From: Notospermus geniculatus
Taxonomy: Eukaryota > Nemertea > Pilidiophora > Heteronemertea > Lineidae
NCBI GenBank assembly: GCA_002633025.1
Contig: NMRB01001507.1
Coordinates: 113,271-177,270 of the forward strand
Direction of reading: 5' to 3'
DNA: 64,000 bases
Part shown: positions 37,460 through 48,014 of the stretch, piece by piece
How positions within the stretch are numbered: position 1 is the first letter of the stretch
How the letters are laid out: each line of letters opens with the position of its first letter
The notes under the pieces: generated by a model
The model's input: only the letters and a program-made list of their open reading frames with translations
Database searches by the model: none
What the model was told of the DNA's origin: nothing
Program-made: the position numbers and the translations under genes

Positions 37460-39218
37460 GCTATTACTAGGCGCAAAAGACGAATAGCTGTGCTTGGTAC
37501 AGCGAAATATGAGGGTCGTAAAGTCGAATTGGCTGAGCCCAGAATATCGCTGCGCCGCTGATGCGCCCGCACCAAATATAAAATATGTCTGTGCCGTCAG
37601 GCGCACACTGCAAAGCGTTGTGGCTGTGCTATTTGAAATAACTTGTGCCAAGGCTGAGCGTTATTTGTTATTCAGCATTTTCAGTGATAAACCGTTTTTA
37701 GCTTTCAGGGCGTTTTAAAGAAAGACTTGCACATTTTATGAATGGGAGCGCTGAGAATATTACGAATGATTCAACAAACTCCTTCGATAATCGATACCGG
37801 GTTTACCCTTACATCGATGTGTTATTCCATGCTGGATGAGTTTGTTGACTCAGAGCATGTTGCTGTACTACCTTTCCTAAAAATGAGGAGCCTGCAACTA
37901 CCAATGCAGCGGAAGTATTTCCTGTTACATGTAAGTCAGATTTCAAAATCAGAGAGAGGTGTAATTGCCTTGAAATTGACGATACCACACAAAACCATGT
38001 CGTCGATCAAAATCGATTGCGCACATCCTCTGACCCTATCATAATGGCTCTACATGTAAGTTGTGAAGTTGTTATTGACCAAGCGGTTCTCCATTTATGG
38101 AGCGGGATGCAAAATCCAAAATGGCTACCTGGCGGCCATATTGAAAGTCAGAGCACAACCAAAATCGACAGAGTCTTTCTGATCTGATCCACCACATCGG
38201 GTTGTTTGCAGGCGTCGGCCATGGCTCGGCTCTGTGGTATTTTCCTCACAACTTTCATCAAGGCGCCATTTGATTAGATGTCAACCTGCTGTCATCGTTG
38301 TGACATGTTGCACACACTCTCTGATAGTGGAAATCCCGTCGTAATCCACCGCGTCAATATTTGTAGACATTCGAATGAAATCGATACAGTAGTCAGAACA
38401 GCTCGGCGTGTAGTGCTCCAAGTTGTAGATTCTGACTTCTTCTAACCTACTTAATTGATGGGAAAGTTACACACGACATTAACTTGCCTCATTCAGTTGA
38501 CACAAGAAGACAACCATATATCAAGGCTGTTCGCAGTGAAATAGCGAATCGTTAGCAGCTTAAGACTGATGTTCAATACGCGATAATAACAGAGGAGGGC
38601 TCAAACAAGTGTGATTTTCGGCGCCCTCCCTTAATATAACTTTGCTCGACCAATTTTCAGTACCAACTAACAATTTGTAGAGAAAATGCTTTTTTCGAAG
38701 TTAATATTGTGACGATGATTTTGCCTTCTTCCCGTATAACAAGGCCCCGAGTTTGTCTCCCACTCGTTCATCTCTCATTATTCTAATGCAAGTTAACTCT
38801 GCTGATGCAAGTTAATGATTAGTTCATTTATACAAGGATGCGAGCGAGGATGCTATTGCAATTGACAGCAAAATCTGAAAGATTGATGTAAAAATCGCTA
38901 TGAATAGAGCAATAAATTTCAGAGAAGGGTTTTGACATGCAATAAACTGAGACTTGCTGTGTTAAGGCAATCCCTGTTTCGTCGCGAAAGTGGTATGAGG
39001 GCATTAATAATGCTGTTTTCATGACCAGTTTGACAGGCGTGTGAAGTCCTCGATCAATTCCATCCACATCTGTTGCATTCAGCACGCTCGATTACATCCT
39101 CTCCTGCATTTAGAACAGCTGCCCCGTAAAAACCAATGAATCAGTTGTATGGACTTGAAGAATAATTACCGCAGGTCAAGAACGTGGTCGGTTCATCAGC
39201 GGATTTAAAAAAATAGAA
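37460..39218. other. Gene-less stretch
   Basis: No gene recognised. Near 38123-38138 the complement reads TGGCCGCCAGGTAGCC, similar to the repeated motif at 46.7 kb. TACATGTA at 37926 and 38051. Confidence 0.5.
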
Positions 39219-39542
39219 GAGTTTTCGCAAAGCGCCCAAAACGCCAACGCGAACGCCAATCCCACTGTTCGATGCCTCGAAGAGAACAGCGAACAATAGG
39301 CTTTATTATATTCCAAAACCCGTGTCTGAACTTCTCACCCACTGCACCGTTGACCACTTTGTTCTTATATTTCCTTTTGTTTCTACATATTCATTGTATC
39401 TGGGAAGGACTTATATAGCCGTTTCGCCTGTTGTCCTTCCCTTATTCATTAACATACATGTAGTAAATAAAATTAGATTTATAAAAAAACAATAGGATAG
39501 ACATTCGCGTCGGTGTTTCGGGGGCTTTGCACGGAAAACTCT
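39219..39542. mobile_element. MITE, family M3, interrupted by a LINE-like insertion
   Basis: Left half GAGTTTTCGCAAAGCGCCC to about 39300; right half from about 39497, ending GGGGGCTTTGCACGGAAAACTC. The halves join as in other M3 copies once the 39301-39487 insertion and one target copy are removed. Confidence 0.85.
39301..39487 (+). mobile_element. LINE or SINE 3' tail nested in the M3 MITE
   Basis: 187 bp flanked by the direct repeat ACAATAGG (39293-39300 and 39489-39496) and ending in AAATAAAATTAGATTTATAAAAAA. An A-rich 3' end with a target-site duplication means retrotransposition. It inserted after the MITE, which gives relative ages. No coding sequence. Confidence 0.75.
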
Positions 39543-40344
39543 CAACTGAATCGAGAGCGAAATGCCAAATATGGCATTAGCACTATTATTAGGCAATATT
39601 GGCTAATTAATGTACGGCAGAAGGAAACTGGAGTGCCCGAAAAAAACTTCCGTTAAGCTTCTTTAATCGTGTAAGCGATGATCCGCGGACCGCGTGAGAT
39701 GAAAACCTCAAAAGTGACAGGCGCCGATGAATCCACTGCACCACTTCGATAGCTCAAGGTACATATAGCGTCCAAAGTGTGTTCATCAACGGATTACTGG
39801 ATGAATAAGTGTCAGATGATGGAAAAAGTATAAAGTGCTCAGTAACTTCCAACAAATCATACTGAACGAAAGATCTCCAAATCCAAGAGAATTTTATCGA
39901 ATTCCGAAAGTTAATTTCGGGCTGAAGGTATTGGCTTATTTTGATTATTTTTTAACTTTGTAGTACCAAAGCATACAATAAAGAGTCTCCAAAATTTATT
40001 TCAAGTATTTGTCACATACTGCTCCTCCATCAGCACTCATAGTCGAGATTCGTCCTTCCCGCAAGCTGCAGCGTTAAAGCGAAGGCGAAGGCCGAAGAGG
40101 ATGGATATTCACTTGACATGCTTTTTGAGGTATTTTTCCAAATATCATTACAGTTACGGAAACACTTACTTGTGGGATGTGGCAACCTGACTATGTTTAC
40201 CCATTAAGTATGAAATCCGCAACTTTTTCTGTTGGTAATAGCATTGCAAGAGTGGTGAAACAGGAAAGCAGGACACCAATATGCGCATTACGATAAAAAA
40301 AGAGCAGCACTCAACACTGGAAAAAAAGGGCGTTGTCACGTGCT
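39543..40344. other. Gene-less stretch
   Basis: No gene or repeat recognised. Confidence 0.5.
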
Positions 40345-40552
40345 TTTGCCAATAAATACAGTTTCAATGCGCTTCACATTATTACCCCAGTCTCTCCAGA
40401 CACCATTCTGGCGAATTCAAGGAGTAGGTTACTCAGAGCATCACTTGATTCTTTCGGACCAGTTGAAAATTCGAAGTGGCGACTCGGTCAGGAATCGAAT
40501 CCGTGAACTCTGAGTCTCGAATCCTACATTCAGCCACTGCCCCGCCGCACAT
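40345..40552 (-). mobile_element. tRNA-derived SINE (probable)
   Basis: On the minus strand the 5' part has a tRNA-like A-box region (CAGTGGCTGAATGTAGG) and, about 35 bases on, a B-box-like GGATTCGATTCC followed by GACCGAGTCGCC. The 3' part carries GAAGCGCATTGAAACTG and TATTTATTGG, resembling CR1/L2-type tails used by SINEs. The tRNA part does not fold into a full cloverleaf, so it is not a tRNA gene. Confidence 0.5.
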
Positions 40553-40573
40553 TAGTTTCATTTAAGAGTTGAC

Positions 40574-40757
40574 TTGCACCACAACGACGTTTCTTGAAAT
40601 TGCACCATAACGACGTTTCTTAAAATTGCACCACAACGACATTTCTTAAAATTGCACCACAACGACGTTTCTTAAAATTAAATTGCACCACAACGACGTT
40701 TCTTAAAATTGCACCACAACGACGTTTCTTAAAAGTGCACCACAACGACGTTTCTTC
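40574..40757. repeat. 26-bp minisatellite, seven units
   Basis: Seven units of TTGCACCACAACGACGTTTC + TTAAAA, one with a 5-bp insertion (about 40678). Units are contiguous with no spacers, so it is not CRISPR-like. A 72-codon minus frame through it is a repeat artefact. Confidence 0.95.
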
Positions 40758-42052
40758 AACTTCTCTTTGTACTTCTACAGGGATGCCACACGAAAGAAGC
40801 CAGCTATAAGGTTGTCTTCGCCGAATTTGGAATTGCATCTTGGATGCAAAGACGATGTTTTCTTTCCCCGTTTCCCACTAGCAACACTCCACATTGCATT
40901 ATCAACTAAAAGTCAACAAATAACATCGAATTATCGGAGAAGAAAATTAATTTCGCGAATTACCGCAGTTATGTATTCAATTCGTAGCGCAGATTGTGAG
41001 TTTAGTTGATTAGACCTACTTTTGTTAACAAGAATGACGACCACAGGGGCTTGACAGTTCGTTTAGAAAATGACGTTAATTGGGTTGGGTTGCTCGTCAC
41101 ATAAAGGGACGCCAGAAGTGACACCGGCCATCGCCAACGGGGGCCTTCATCTATATCAGATTCTGTGCCAATTGCCGTGAGAGCCGTGGACTGTTGAGAG
41201 AATACGGTACGAGTCTCGAGGCCAACGGGGTGTTAATAAGGATGTTAAAGCTGGAGTCCCGTCAAGATTCTTCCAATCTTTTTTTGAAATGTAAATGAAG
41301 GGATGTGTGGACGCCAGGTATGGGGATAAAAATGAACGTACAGTAATGTGTCTAAAATTATCCGTTTCATATTGAAAACAAATACATTATTGGACATTTT
41401 AAATTGTACCTTCTGGACGTGCTGAAAACTCTACAAACGTAAGTGACGATGTCATACATGCCTTTGTATTCAGTTGATTTAAAAAATCGCTTTCTTAAAA
41501 AATGAAAATTGACAATGAAAATCATTATACCTACCTACATGTATTCTTGAAAAACCATGATTCTAAAAAATCTGCTTGTATACAGCTAATCGGGTCATGG
41601 CAACAATAAGCAGTCTATTCGAGAAGAAGTTATTTATCATCATTTAAATAGATTCATTACACGCGATTGATTTCATCGAATTTCAGCTAATTTTGAATGT
41701 TTTCAAATGGTGTAGGCCTACTGCTTGGAGGCAAATAAATAAAAGAAACAGATGGCACCGAAACTGTTCAGGAACTCAATGGTTACACAAACACACGTTA
41801 CTTATTGATTTTAACTGTAGATTTTTCTTGGGAAGAACGTTGCTTCGTTAGGCCTATTAGTAAAGTCCACTTTACACTGTCAAATAGTTGATGTGATTAT
41901 CTTATGCTGGATAAGGGCCACACGAAAACCGTCGGCCTTGAATTGGTGAAATCAGAAAACATCAACAATGGGGCTGAAGGAACGTCAGAATTTGCTTTTT
42001 TGTTATAAGCAACTAGAGCTACTCACATGAAGGTCTTACGTCGTCAACTAGT
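40758..42052. other. Gene-less stretch
   Basis: TAGGCCTA at 41713 and 41849, TACATGTA at 41537; no gene recognised. Confidence 0.5.
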
Positions 42053-42325
42053 ATAGAGCGATTAGAACGTATGTGTATCATACAATAGAGCGATTAGAAG
42101 GTTTCTTGCTTATGTTTGAAATAGGTTGTCCACCATACAATAGAGCGATTAAATGGTATCTTCTTTAAGCTAGAATAGGTCGCCAACCATACGATTGTCC
42201 ACCATTGAGTGATTAAACGGTCTCTTTCTTAAGATCGTATGGGTTACGTATCATACAATAGAGCGATTAGAAAGGTCTTGCTTAAGCTTGAATAGCTCGT
42301 CTATGCTTACACAATAGAATCATTG
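42053..42325. repeat. Diverged tandem array, about 55-bp unit
   Basis: TAGAGCGATTA or close variants at 42053, 42085, 42139, 42203, 42257 and 42313, each mostly preceded by ATACAA and followed by a run containing TTTCTT(G/T)CTTA. Roughly five units, old and eroded. Confidence 0.75.
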
Positions 42326-42420
42326 GAAGCAATCCATATCCGATGGTGAAATACATAGAAAATGAGTGCGACACCTTGTTGAAGATCAACTGTTTATTGG
42401 TCCGAGGACCTGATACAAGC

Positions 42421-42447
42421 TTTCGACACTTACTGTGTCTTCATCAG
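42421..42447 (-). ncRNA. Hammerhead-like core, left arm
   Basis: Minus strand: CTGATGA, one extra A, hairpin GACAC-AGTAA-GTGTC, GAAA, then GCTTGTATC. The CUGAUGA and GAAA boxes are intact. Stem III is not obvious beyond the palindrome AAGCTT. Stem I is not evident. Confidence 0.4.
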
Positions 42448-42451
42448 GTAA

Positions 42452-42478
42452 CTGATTAAGACACAGTAAGTGTCGAAA
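42452..42478 (+). ncRNA. Hammerhead-like core, right arm (mutated)
   Basis: Plus strand: CTGATTA instead of CTGATGA, then the same GACAC/GTGTC hairpin and GAAA. The changed core G would be expected to abolish hammerhead catalysis. Confidence 0.35.
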
Positions 42479-42541
42479 GCTTGTATCGGGTCCTCGGACC
42501 AACAAACAGTTGATCTTCAACAAGGTGTCGCACTCATTTTC

Positions 42542-42549
42542 TACATGTA
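42542..42549. other. TACATGTA, absent in the other arm
   Basis: The right arm reads TTTTCTACATGTATGTATTT. The complement of the left arm reads TTTTCTATGTATTT (TA at 42356-42357). The arms were once identical, so 6 bp were gained or lost exactly at a TA. Confidence 0.6.
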
Positions 42550-42606
42550 TGTATTTCAACATTTAGATCAACACGGCAACATACTACCTATCCATATCCG
42601 ATGGTG

Positions 42607-43816
42607 TTCATCGAATGCGCGATAATCGTAGGTTTAGCCAACCTTTGAGATTGAAAGAAATCATTTTTCTTCTCTAATGATGGTCATAAACTTAACATTG
42701 CTCAAAAGAAGAGATAGGTAGACAGTCTTAATTGTTTTAGGGATCATTAGGGCATTATTAATTACAAAAGAAAATTCTCAAGACGTTGATCATATTAAAT
42801 CAGCCGATTATTCTTCGAGATTTTCATTGGGAGAGGTCTCTTTGACCTAATTTCGAAAGCAAAACTATCAATTAACTTCGATGGTATCTTTCGTGAAAAC
42901 TGACTGGCAAATCCATTACAATTTTACTACACGTAAAAACTGTCTTTTGTTAAAGTGATTTTTTTCAAAAAAGGTTCATTTTTGTCTCCCTGTCAGAAAA
43001 CGCGATTTTGAACACTATGGGCCGATTTCACAATAAATCGGCCCAATATTTCTTAGTTAACAGCCACATTTAAATTATTATGTACCATATTGCCTTTTTT
43101 CCAGAGAGGACTCAGACCTCAGCACCAACATTTGATTTATTCTCTACCAGATTATCTTTTTTCCAGCAAAGGGGCGGACCTCAGACAGGTTCGTGCTTGG
43201 CCAAGTCTGGACAGTTCTGTGGCGATTATGGTATTACGATATACTGGCGCCTAAACTACCTGCTATTGTCAATACAATGGCATATGGATGCAGATAAGAC
43301 TGGGATTCCATGTTATCGCGTGGGATCCAACCAATCAAAATGCCCGAGCATGCCGATTGTGAGTTGGGAGAATCGGTCTCCTCAACCATGCAAAAAATTA
43401 CAATAGTAAAATATTGGTCCCATCTCTGTGTTGCCCCAGACACCAACATGTTAATTGGGTACTAGTCCATTCCTCAGCTTAAATTGACAGTTAACGCCAC
43501 TCGTGCTTGCAATTCAAATCATTATCAAGGGTCGCCGACTCCGGACCAAATGTGCCGTGAATTCCAACAGCTGTTACGGATGGTATATTTGTAAACACAT
43601 AGAAAAAGTTGTCAGTGAAGCAACTCCATTGAAATGATTTGATATTAAGATTTCATGGTGAAGTGTCTAGTAGACCTACCATTAAGGAGACAGTCAGATT
43701 ATTCAAAATGTTCCAATGATAAGACGTGCGTACTCGTGTGCATGGTTTCACTCAAGCCGTGTGCACCATCGAAAATTTTGGAAACGGTCTTTTGAAAGAA
43801 GACTCACAAGGGCCAT
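42607..43816. other. Gene-less stretch
   Basis: No gene recognised. A 108-codon frame at 43080-43406 has five Cys in its second half but no recognisable domain. Confidence 0.5.
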
Positions 43817-44111
43817 CACTGTTAGAAATTATTGTAATAATTTTACAGAAACTGCCTGCAGCAGAGTCCCCAGAACTTTCTTTAAATTTACATATGGTAT
43901 GATTTATGTTTCCCTGTATTGGTTGGACTCAATTGGACTTTCCCTAATGATGCTTTCTACATGTAAGAGCAGTACATGTATGAAAATATAATTTGGTCAA
44001 CCTCCAGTCAAGTCTCTCTTAACATTTCTTTAAGTCTGTAATTTTACAGGTCCAGTCCCTGAGACTCTGCTGCAGGAATTTTCTGTAAAATCTTCGTTAT
44101 TTCTAACAGTG
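43817..44111. mobile_element. TIR element with CACTGTTAGAAAT ends
   Basis: Inverted ends CACTGTTAGAAATTATT and the complement of CGTTATTTCTAACAGTG. Arms continue as ATTTTACAGAAACTGCCTGC/GCTGCAGGAATTTTCTGTAA and enclose two TACATGTA. About 295 bp, non-coding; superfamily and target duplication not resolved. Confidence 0.75.
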
Positions 44112-44586
44112 TAAAGTCCAGATGATGACGATGATGTCAGGATCTATTGCCTGAGATCTAACTAATGATGTAATCACGAAGTGCAAATCTGAAGTAATTA
44201 CATGAAACTCAAGAATGAGTCAGAGGTGATGTTAAACATTTGCAAAATGTGCTAAATTAGTCAGGTTTGCATACAATCTCTTCAAGCTGCACTACATTAT
44301 TTAATCGCTTATTTCTTGTCAAACCCATAGGTTGTAGATGCAGAATTCGATTGCTTAGAAATGAAGTGTCAACAAACGTCAGGATTTCTGTGATGCGTAT
44401 AATTTTTTTTAAGTCTTAAATCGATATCTTAGATTCATCCCCGAATCTAGAAAACTCTTTATTCCGACGAGATTTTGAACTGTCCGACTGTGAAATAATT
44501 TTATGCGATTCTTTTCGAGTCATGACACTGTATCTGATGAAATTAACCGCACAGTAGGTTATTCTACGGGGCGTCTCACGAAAACA
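44112..44586. other. Gene-less stretch
   Basis: Nothing recognised. Confidence 0.5.
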
Positions 44587-44823
44587 GGGAGTTTTCGCAA
44601 AGCCAGCGAACGCCAAACCCATTTGGTCATATGAATGAAGACTAGCAAATGCTTTTACTTCAGATTTGTACAGCATTGCCTAGTGGAGTTGTATTGCAAA
44701 TTTCAAGTAAAAGCATTTGCTAGTCTTTATTCATATCACCCATTGTTCGATGCCACGAAGAGAGCACGGAATAAAAGGATAAACGTTCGCGTTGGCGTTT
44801 CGGGGGCTTTGCGAAAAGTCTCT
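44587..44823. mobile_element. MITE, family M3, with nested M1 MITE
   Basis: Outer arms GGGAGTTTTCGCAAAGCC and GGGGGCTTTGCGAAAAGTCTC. The M3 body is split at its ATCCCATTG-type segment by the M1 element at 44624-44740. Confidence 0.85.
44624..44740. mobile_element. MITE, family M1, nested in M3
   Basis: TGGTCATATGAATGAAGAC to TCTTTATTCATATCACC, with CATT repeated on both sides (44620-44623 and 44741-44744). About 117 bp. M1 moved after M3 had inserted. If CATT is the true target duplication, it is a 4-bp duplication. Confidence 0.85.
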
Positions 44824-46248
44824 AACGTCTCCGAATAGCCCGGAACTGTTCGAGTAGGATTGGTTGAGGCATTGACCAATTGCTTATGGATTATGATAAT
44901 TTCAAGCAGAATATATGAAGAATTACATGTGAAATTCTGGCTTCTTCTTTATATCAGGATGAATATCGTGTCTCATCGTAAACCTGTGATATTGATCGCC
45001 ATCAATTGGGACATGTAAACGAGAACGACAAACAGTAAAACATGAATATAAAACTGAATAAATAAAGCATACCTCTAAAAAGTGCGTTAATTATGCGGTC
45101 GGAATTGGCAGTTGACAATCTGCTTGTGTGCCACAAGCAGAATATATGTTAGACTAAGCGGAATCACACTGGGTTGCCTGGTCTGATGAAAATGTCCTAG
45201 TCATTTTTTACCAATCTGAATCTTTCTATGAAATAATCTGTAAAGACATCAACATCCCTGGATATGCACCGTATACAAGGTTGCATGCCATGAATTTAAT
45301 CGGACGGTGAAAACCAAGTATTTTAGAAATTCTGAGTTAGGTTTAGCCGTAAAATTTAATTGGGCGGTTAAACCCAAGTTGAATAATGAAATAGCTGAGC
45401 TACGATGTCCCTGGGACTGCCGTATCTCTTTCAACTACATAAGTTATGCAAAAGCAAACTTGCGGATGAAAAATTCAGCCTGTATAATATATCCTACCTT
45501 TTTGCGGCCTGATTCCTTTACTTTATCCTCTCGTATTTAGTTTTCGTTCCGATTTGGAAAAAAAACGAGGTGCTTTATTTCCACCAAGTCAGAAAAATTA
45601 ACAAAACAAAGTCACTGAGCGTACAGTCCTCTCTTGATATTATTTCTCTTACTCCAAATTATGCATTGTTGCAAGAACTAGTCCAGAAAATAATCCTTCC
45701 CACATCAGGAAAAGATACAGAAAAACACTGATTTTTCATTGAAGTACATGTAATAACAACCGATTGATAGCTGATGTGCAGCGCGTCTGTTTTACCAACT
45801 CGATGATATGCGCCCGACCAACTGGCGATGGTTCCACGCTTGTTAATCGACGTATTGACGAAGCGTATTGGACTCCCAGGATAGACGCGCCAGCAGTCTT
45901 GCGCATGGCAGTTTGTGCACTGTACGGCAGGTTGCGATAGCTAGCTCGTTTTGTACTGCGCTTGCATTACATGTAGGTCTTGAAATCGGATCAAACCTAG
46001 GCGATTTCACCTATTACTGCGAGTGATGTAATATACATCGATCTCTAGAATGCTGTAATAACTTTAATACGTGCGCATGATTATGAGGGAGTGGCCATGG
46101 AAGTTCTTGAGCTGTTTTTTTTAGGAAGCAGGTTTAGTTGGCACAAGGATTAAAAAGTATAGTTTAATGCTGTTCTGTATTTTTTGGTGGGCAAATGCAA
46201 GGAACTTGACAAAATTACTGATGAAAAAATAATTTTCCACAATTTTTA
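44824..46248. other. Gene-less stretch
   Basis: Two imperfect direct repeats around AATTTAAT(C/T)GG(A/G)CGGT (about 45293 and 45352). No gene recognised. Confidence 0.5.
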
Positions 46249-47340
46249 GCTCACCGTGGTGAGCTTATACAATGGTTGTGCGTCCGTCGTCCGTCGTCGT
46301 CCGTCGTCGTCCGTCGTCGTCGTCGTCGTGTTCCGTTAGCAGGGCACGTTTCGTAACCGCCAGAGCTATTGATCTGAAACTTGGTACATATATACCCCTA
46401 GGTCAGATGACCCATGACACCAAGTTTCGGTCCGATTCGACTCTTAGCTTGGCCACCAGGTGGCGGAAACCGAAAACACAAAAAGTGCAATAACTCCTGA
46501 ACTAATGACTAGATCTTCTCCAAATTTTTATCATAGGTGTATCTAATAAGGATACATAACATATATAACGGGTTTTTGATTTGACCTACTTTTCAAGGTC
46601 ACAGAGGTCAAAGTTCGACAAAAGTGACGAACCTGCCACAGTTTGTCATTATTTCATCAAGCAACTTCATATCTTGCATAAACATGCATTGGAGGGGTAC
46701 CTTTAAAAATACCAAGTTTCGGCCCGATTGGACATCCAATATGGCCGCCAGGTGGCGTAACCTGAAAATCAAGTAACTGCTATTACTCAGGAACGACTTG
46801 ACGTGGAGTGCTCAAATTTGATATTTACGTCCCTCTAGATGACCTTTACATGCATGTCGAATTTCGGACTGATTTGACTTCCAAGATGGCCACCAGGTGG
46901 CGTAACCCAAAAATCATCAAAGTGCTGTAACTCAGCAACGACTTGACCCAAAGTGCTCCAATTTGCTATGTGGCCCTCTGCAGATGATCTTTATGTGCAT
47001 GTGAAGTTTCGGCCTGATCAAACATCCAATATGGCCACCAGGTGGCGTAACCCGAAAATCATCAAAGTGCTGTAACTCAGGGACGACTTGACCCAAAGCG
47101 CTCCAATGTGCTATGTGGCGCTCTGCAGATGACCTTTATGTGCATGTGAAGTTCTGGCCCAATCGGACATCCAATATGGCCGCCAGATGGCGTAAACCGA
47201 AAATCGTCAAAGTGCTGTAACTCAGGAACGACGTGACCCAAAGTGCACCTACTTGGGAATGACTTTACCCAGATTGCTCATCCCTCTGTCATTAGACTGT
47301 TATGTCCAACCCGGTGAGCACATGGTCCATGGACCATTTC
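46249..47340 (+). mobile_element. Long dispersed repeat with GTC-rich head and 145-bp internal units
   Basis: Starts with the palindrome GCTCACC-GT-GGTGAGC, then a GTCGTCC-rich run (46285-46329), and ends GGTGAGCACATGGTCCATGG with the palindrome ATGGTCCATGGACCAT. Inside are four tandem units of 145 bp, each with a GGCC(A/G)CCAG(G/A)TGGCG motif. A shorter relative is at 56176-56577, inverted. A 73-codon frame (46272-46493) recurs in the other copy and is repeat-derived. Class unknown. Confidence 0.8.
46742..47192 (+). repeat. 145-bp tandem units with CTCF-like motif
   Basis: The motif TGGCC(A/G)CCAG(G/A)TGGCG begins at 46742, 46887, 47032 and 47177, exactly 145 bp apart. A further one outside the register is at 46450. 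It differs by about one base from the animal CTCF consensus TGGCCACCAGGGGGCGC. It is also nearly palindromic, which is an alternative reason for its conservation. Confidence 0.85.
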
Positions 47341-47745
47341 ATTTTCTGGAAATGATCACCATTATTATTGATACAAAATTTTACCATGGCATGCTGACCA
47401 AGAATCAAAGCGCCCGTCATTATGACATGCAGCATCAACCTTGTGCCATTAAGAACCAACCTCGCGGCTATCTGCATCGGAATATCAAAATGACATTAAA
47501 TGAAACATATCGCAAATAGATTATGATTAAGCGCTGGGAATTGCATGCTTTATATGAAAATTCCTTGTACAGTTCTGTATTCTTAATGGCTGTGTTTCCA
47601 CGACGTGGCCCCGACAATCTATCAGCGGATATGACGTATGGTCGTTATGAGTTAGCTTAATTACATTCCGAAGATGCTGGCATCAGAACGTTCCTGAACA
47701 TTGACATTGACTGAAGAGTTTGTTGGTGTTGTTTGAGGAACTTCA
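47341..47745. other. Gene-less stretch
   Basis: Nothing recognised. Confidence 0.5.
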
Positions 47746-48014
47746 AGGGATGAGTAAGGAATAAAAAGTGGAAAACAAGAAGTGGGAAATTTTGCACTTT
47801 TGCGCGAATTTTTTTTTTATTTTTCAAATTGGGGGAAAATGTTTTTCCCATTTTGAGAAACATCGCCCGAAAAATCACATAAAATATCGTTTCATTTTAA
47901 GAAAAATTCTCAAAATGGGAAAAAATTCTATCCCAATTTGAGAATTTTTAAAACTCGTGCAAAATGCAAATATTTCCCACTTCTTATTTTTTCCACTTCT
48001 ATTTTTTACTCCCT
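47746..48014. mobile_element. MITE, family M5
   Basis: Relative of 30361-30594: AGGGATGAGTAAGGAATAAA left, ATTTTTTACTCCCTT right, with AAGTGGGAAATTTTG and CAAATATTTCCCACTT inside. About 269 bp; arms less well preserved than in the first copy. Confidence 0.8.

Larger units (their letters stand above)
42349..42589. mobile_element. Inverted-repeat insertion with two hammerhead-like motifs (family H)
   Basis: 241 bp flanked by a perfect 17-bp direct repeat ATCCATATCCGATGGTG (42332-42348 and 42590-42606). The two arms pair over about 85-90 bp around a short spacer (about 42441-42460). Each arm, read outward from the centre, has a CTGATGA-like box, a five-pair hairpin and GAAA. The long target duplication argues for retrotransposition; the palindrome suggests two back-to-back copies or template switching. 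Confidence 0.7.

Noticed and set aside
40574-40757. Regular repeats considered as a CRISPR array
   Set aside because: Units are contiguous with no unique spacers; it is a minisatellite in a eukaryotic genome.
46272-46493. 73-codon Ser/Arg-rich frame, similar to one at 56381-56635 (minus)
   Set aside because: Both fall in the same dispersed repeat; the similarity is nucleotide repeat homology, not a conserved gene.
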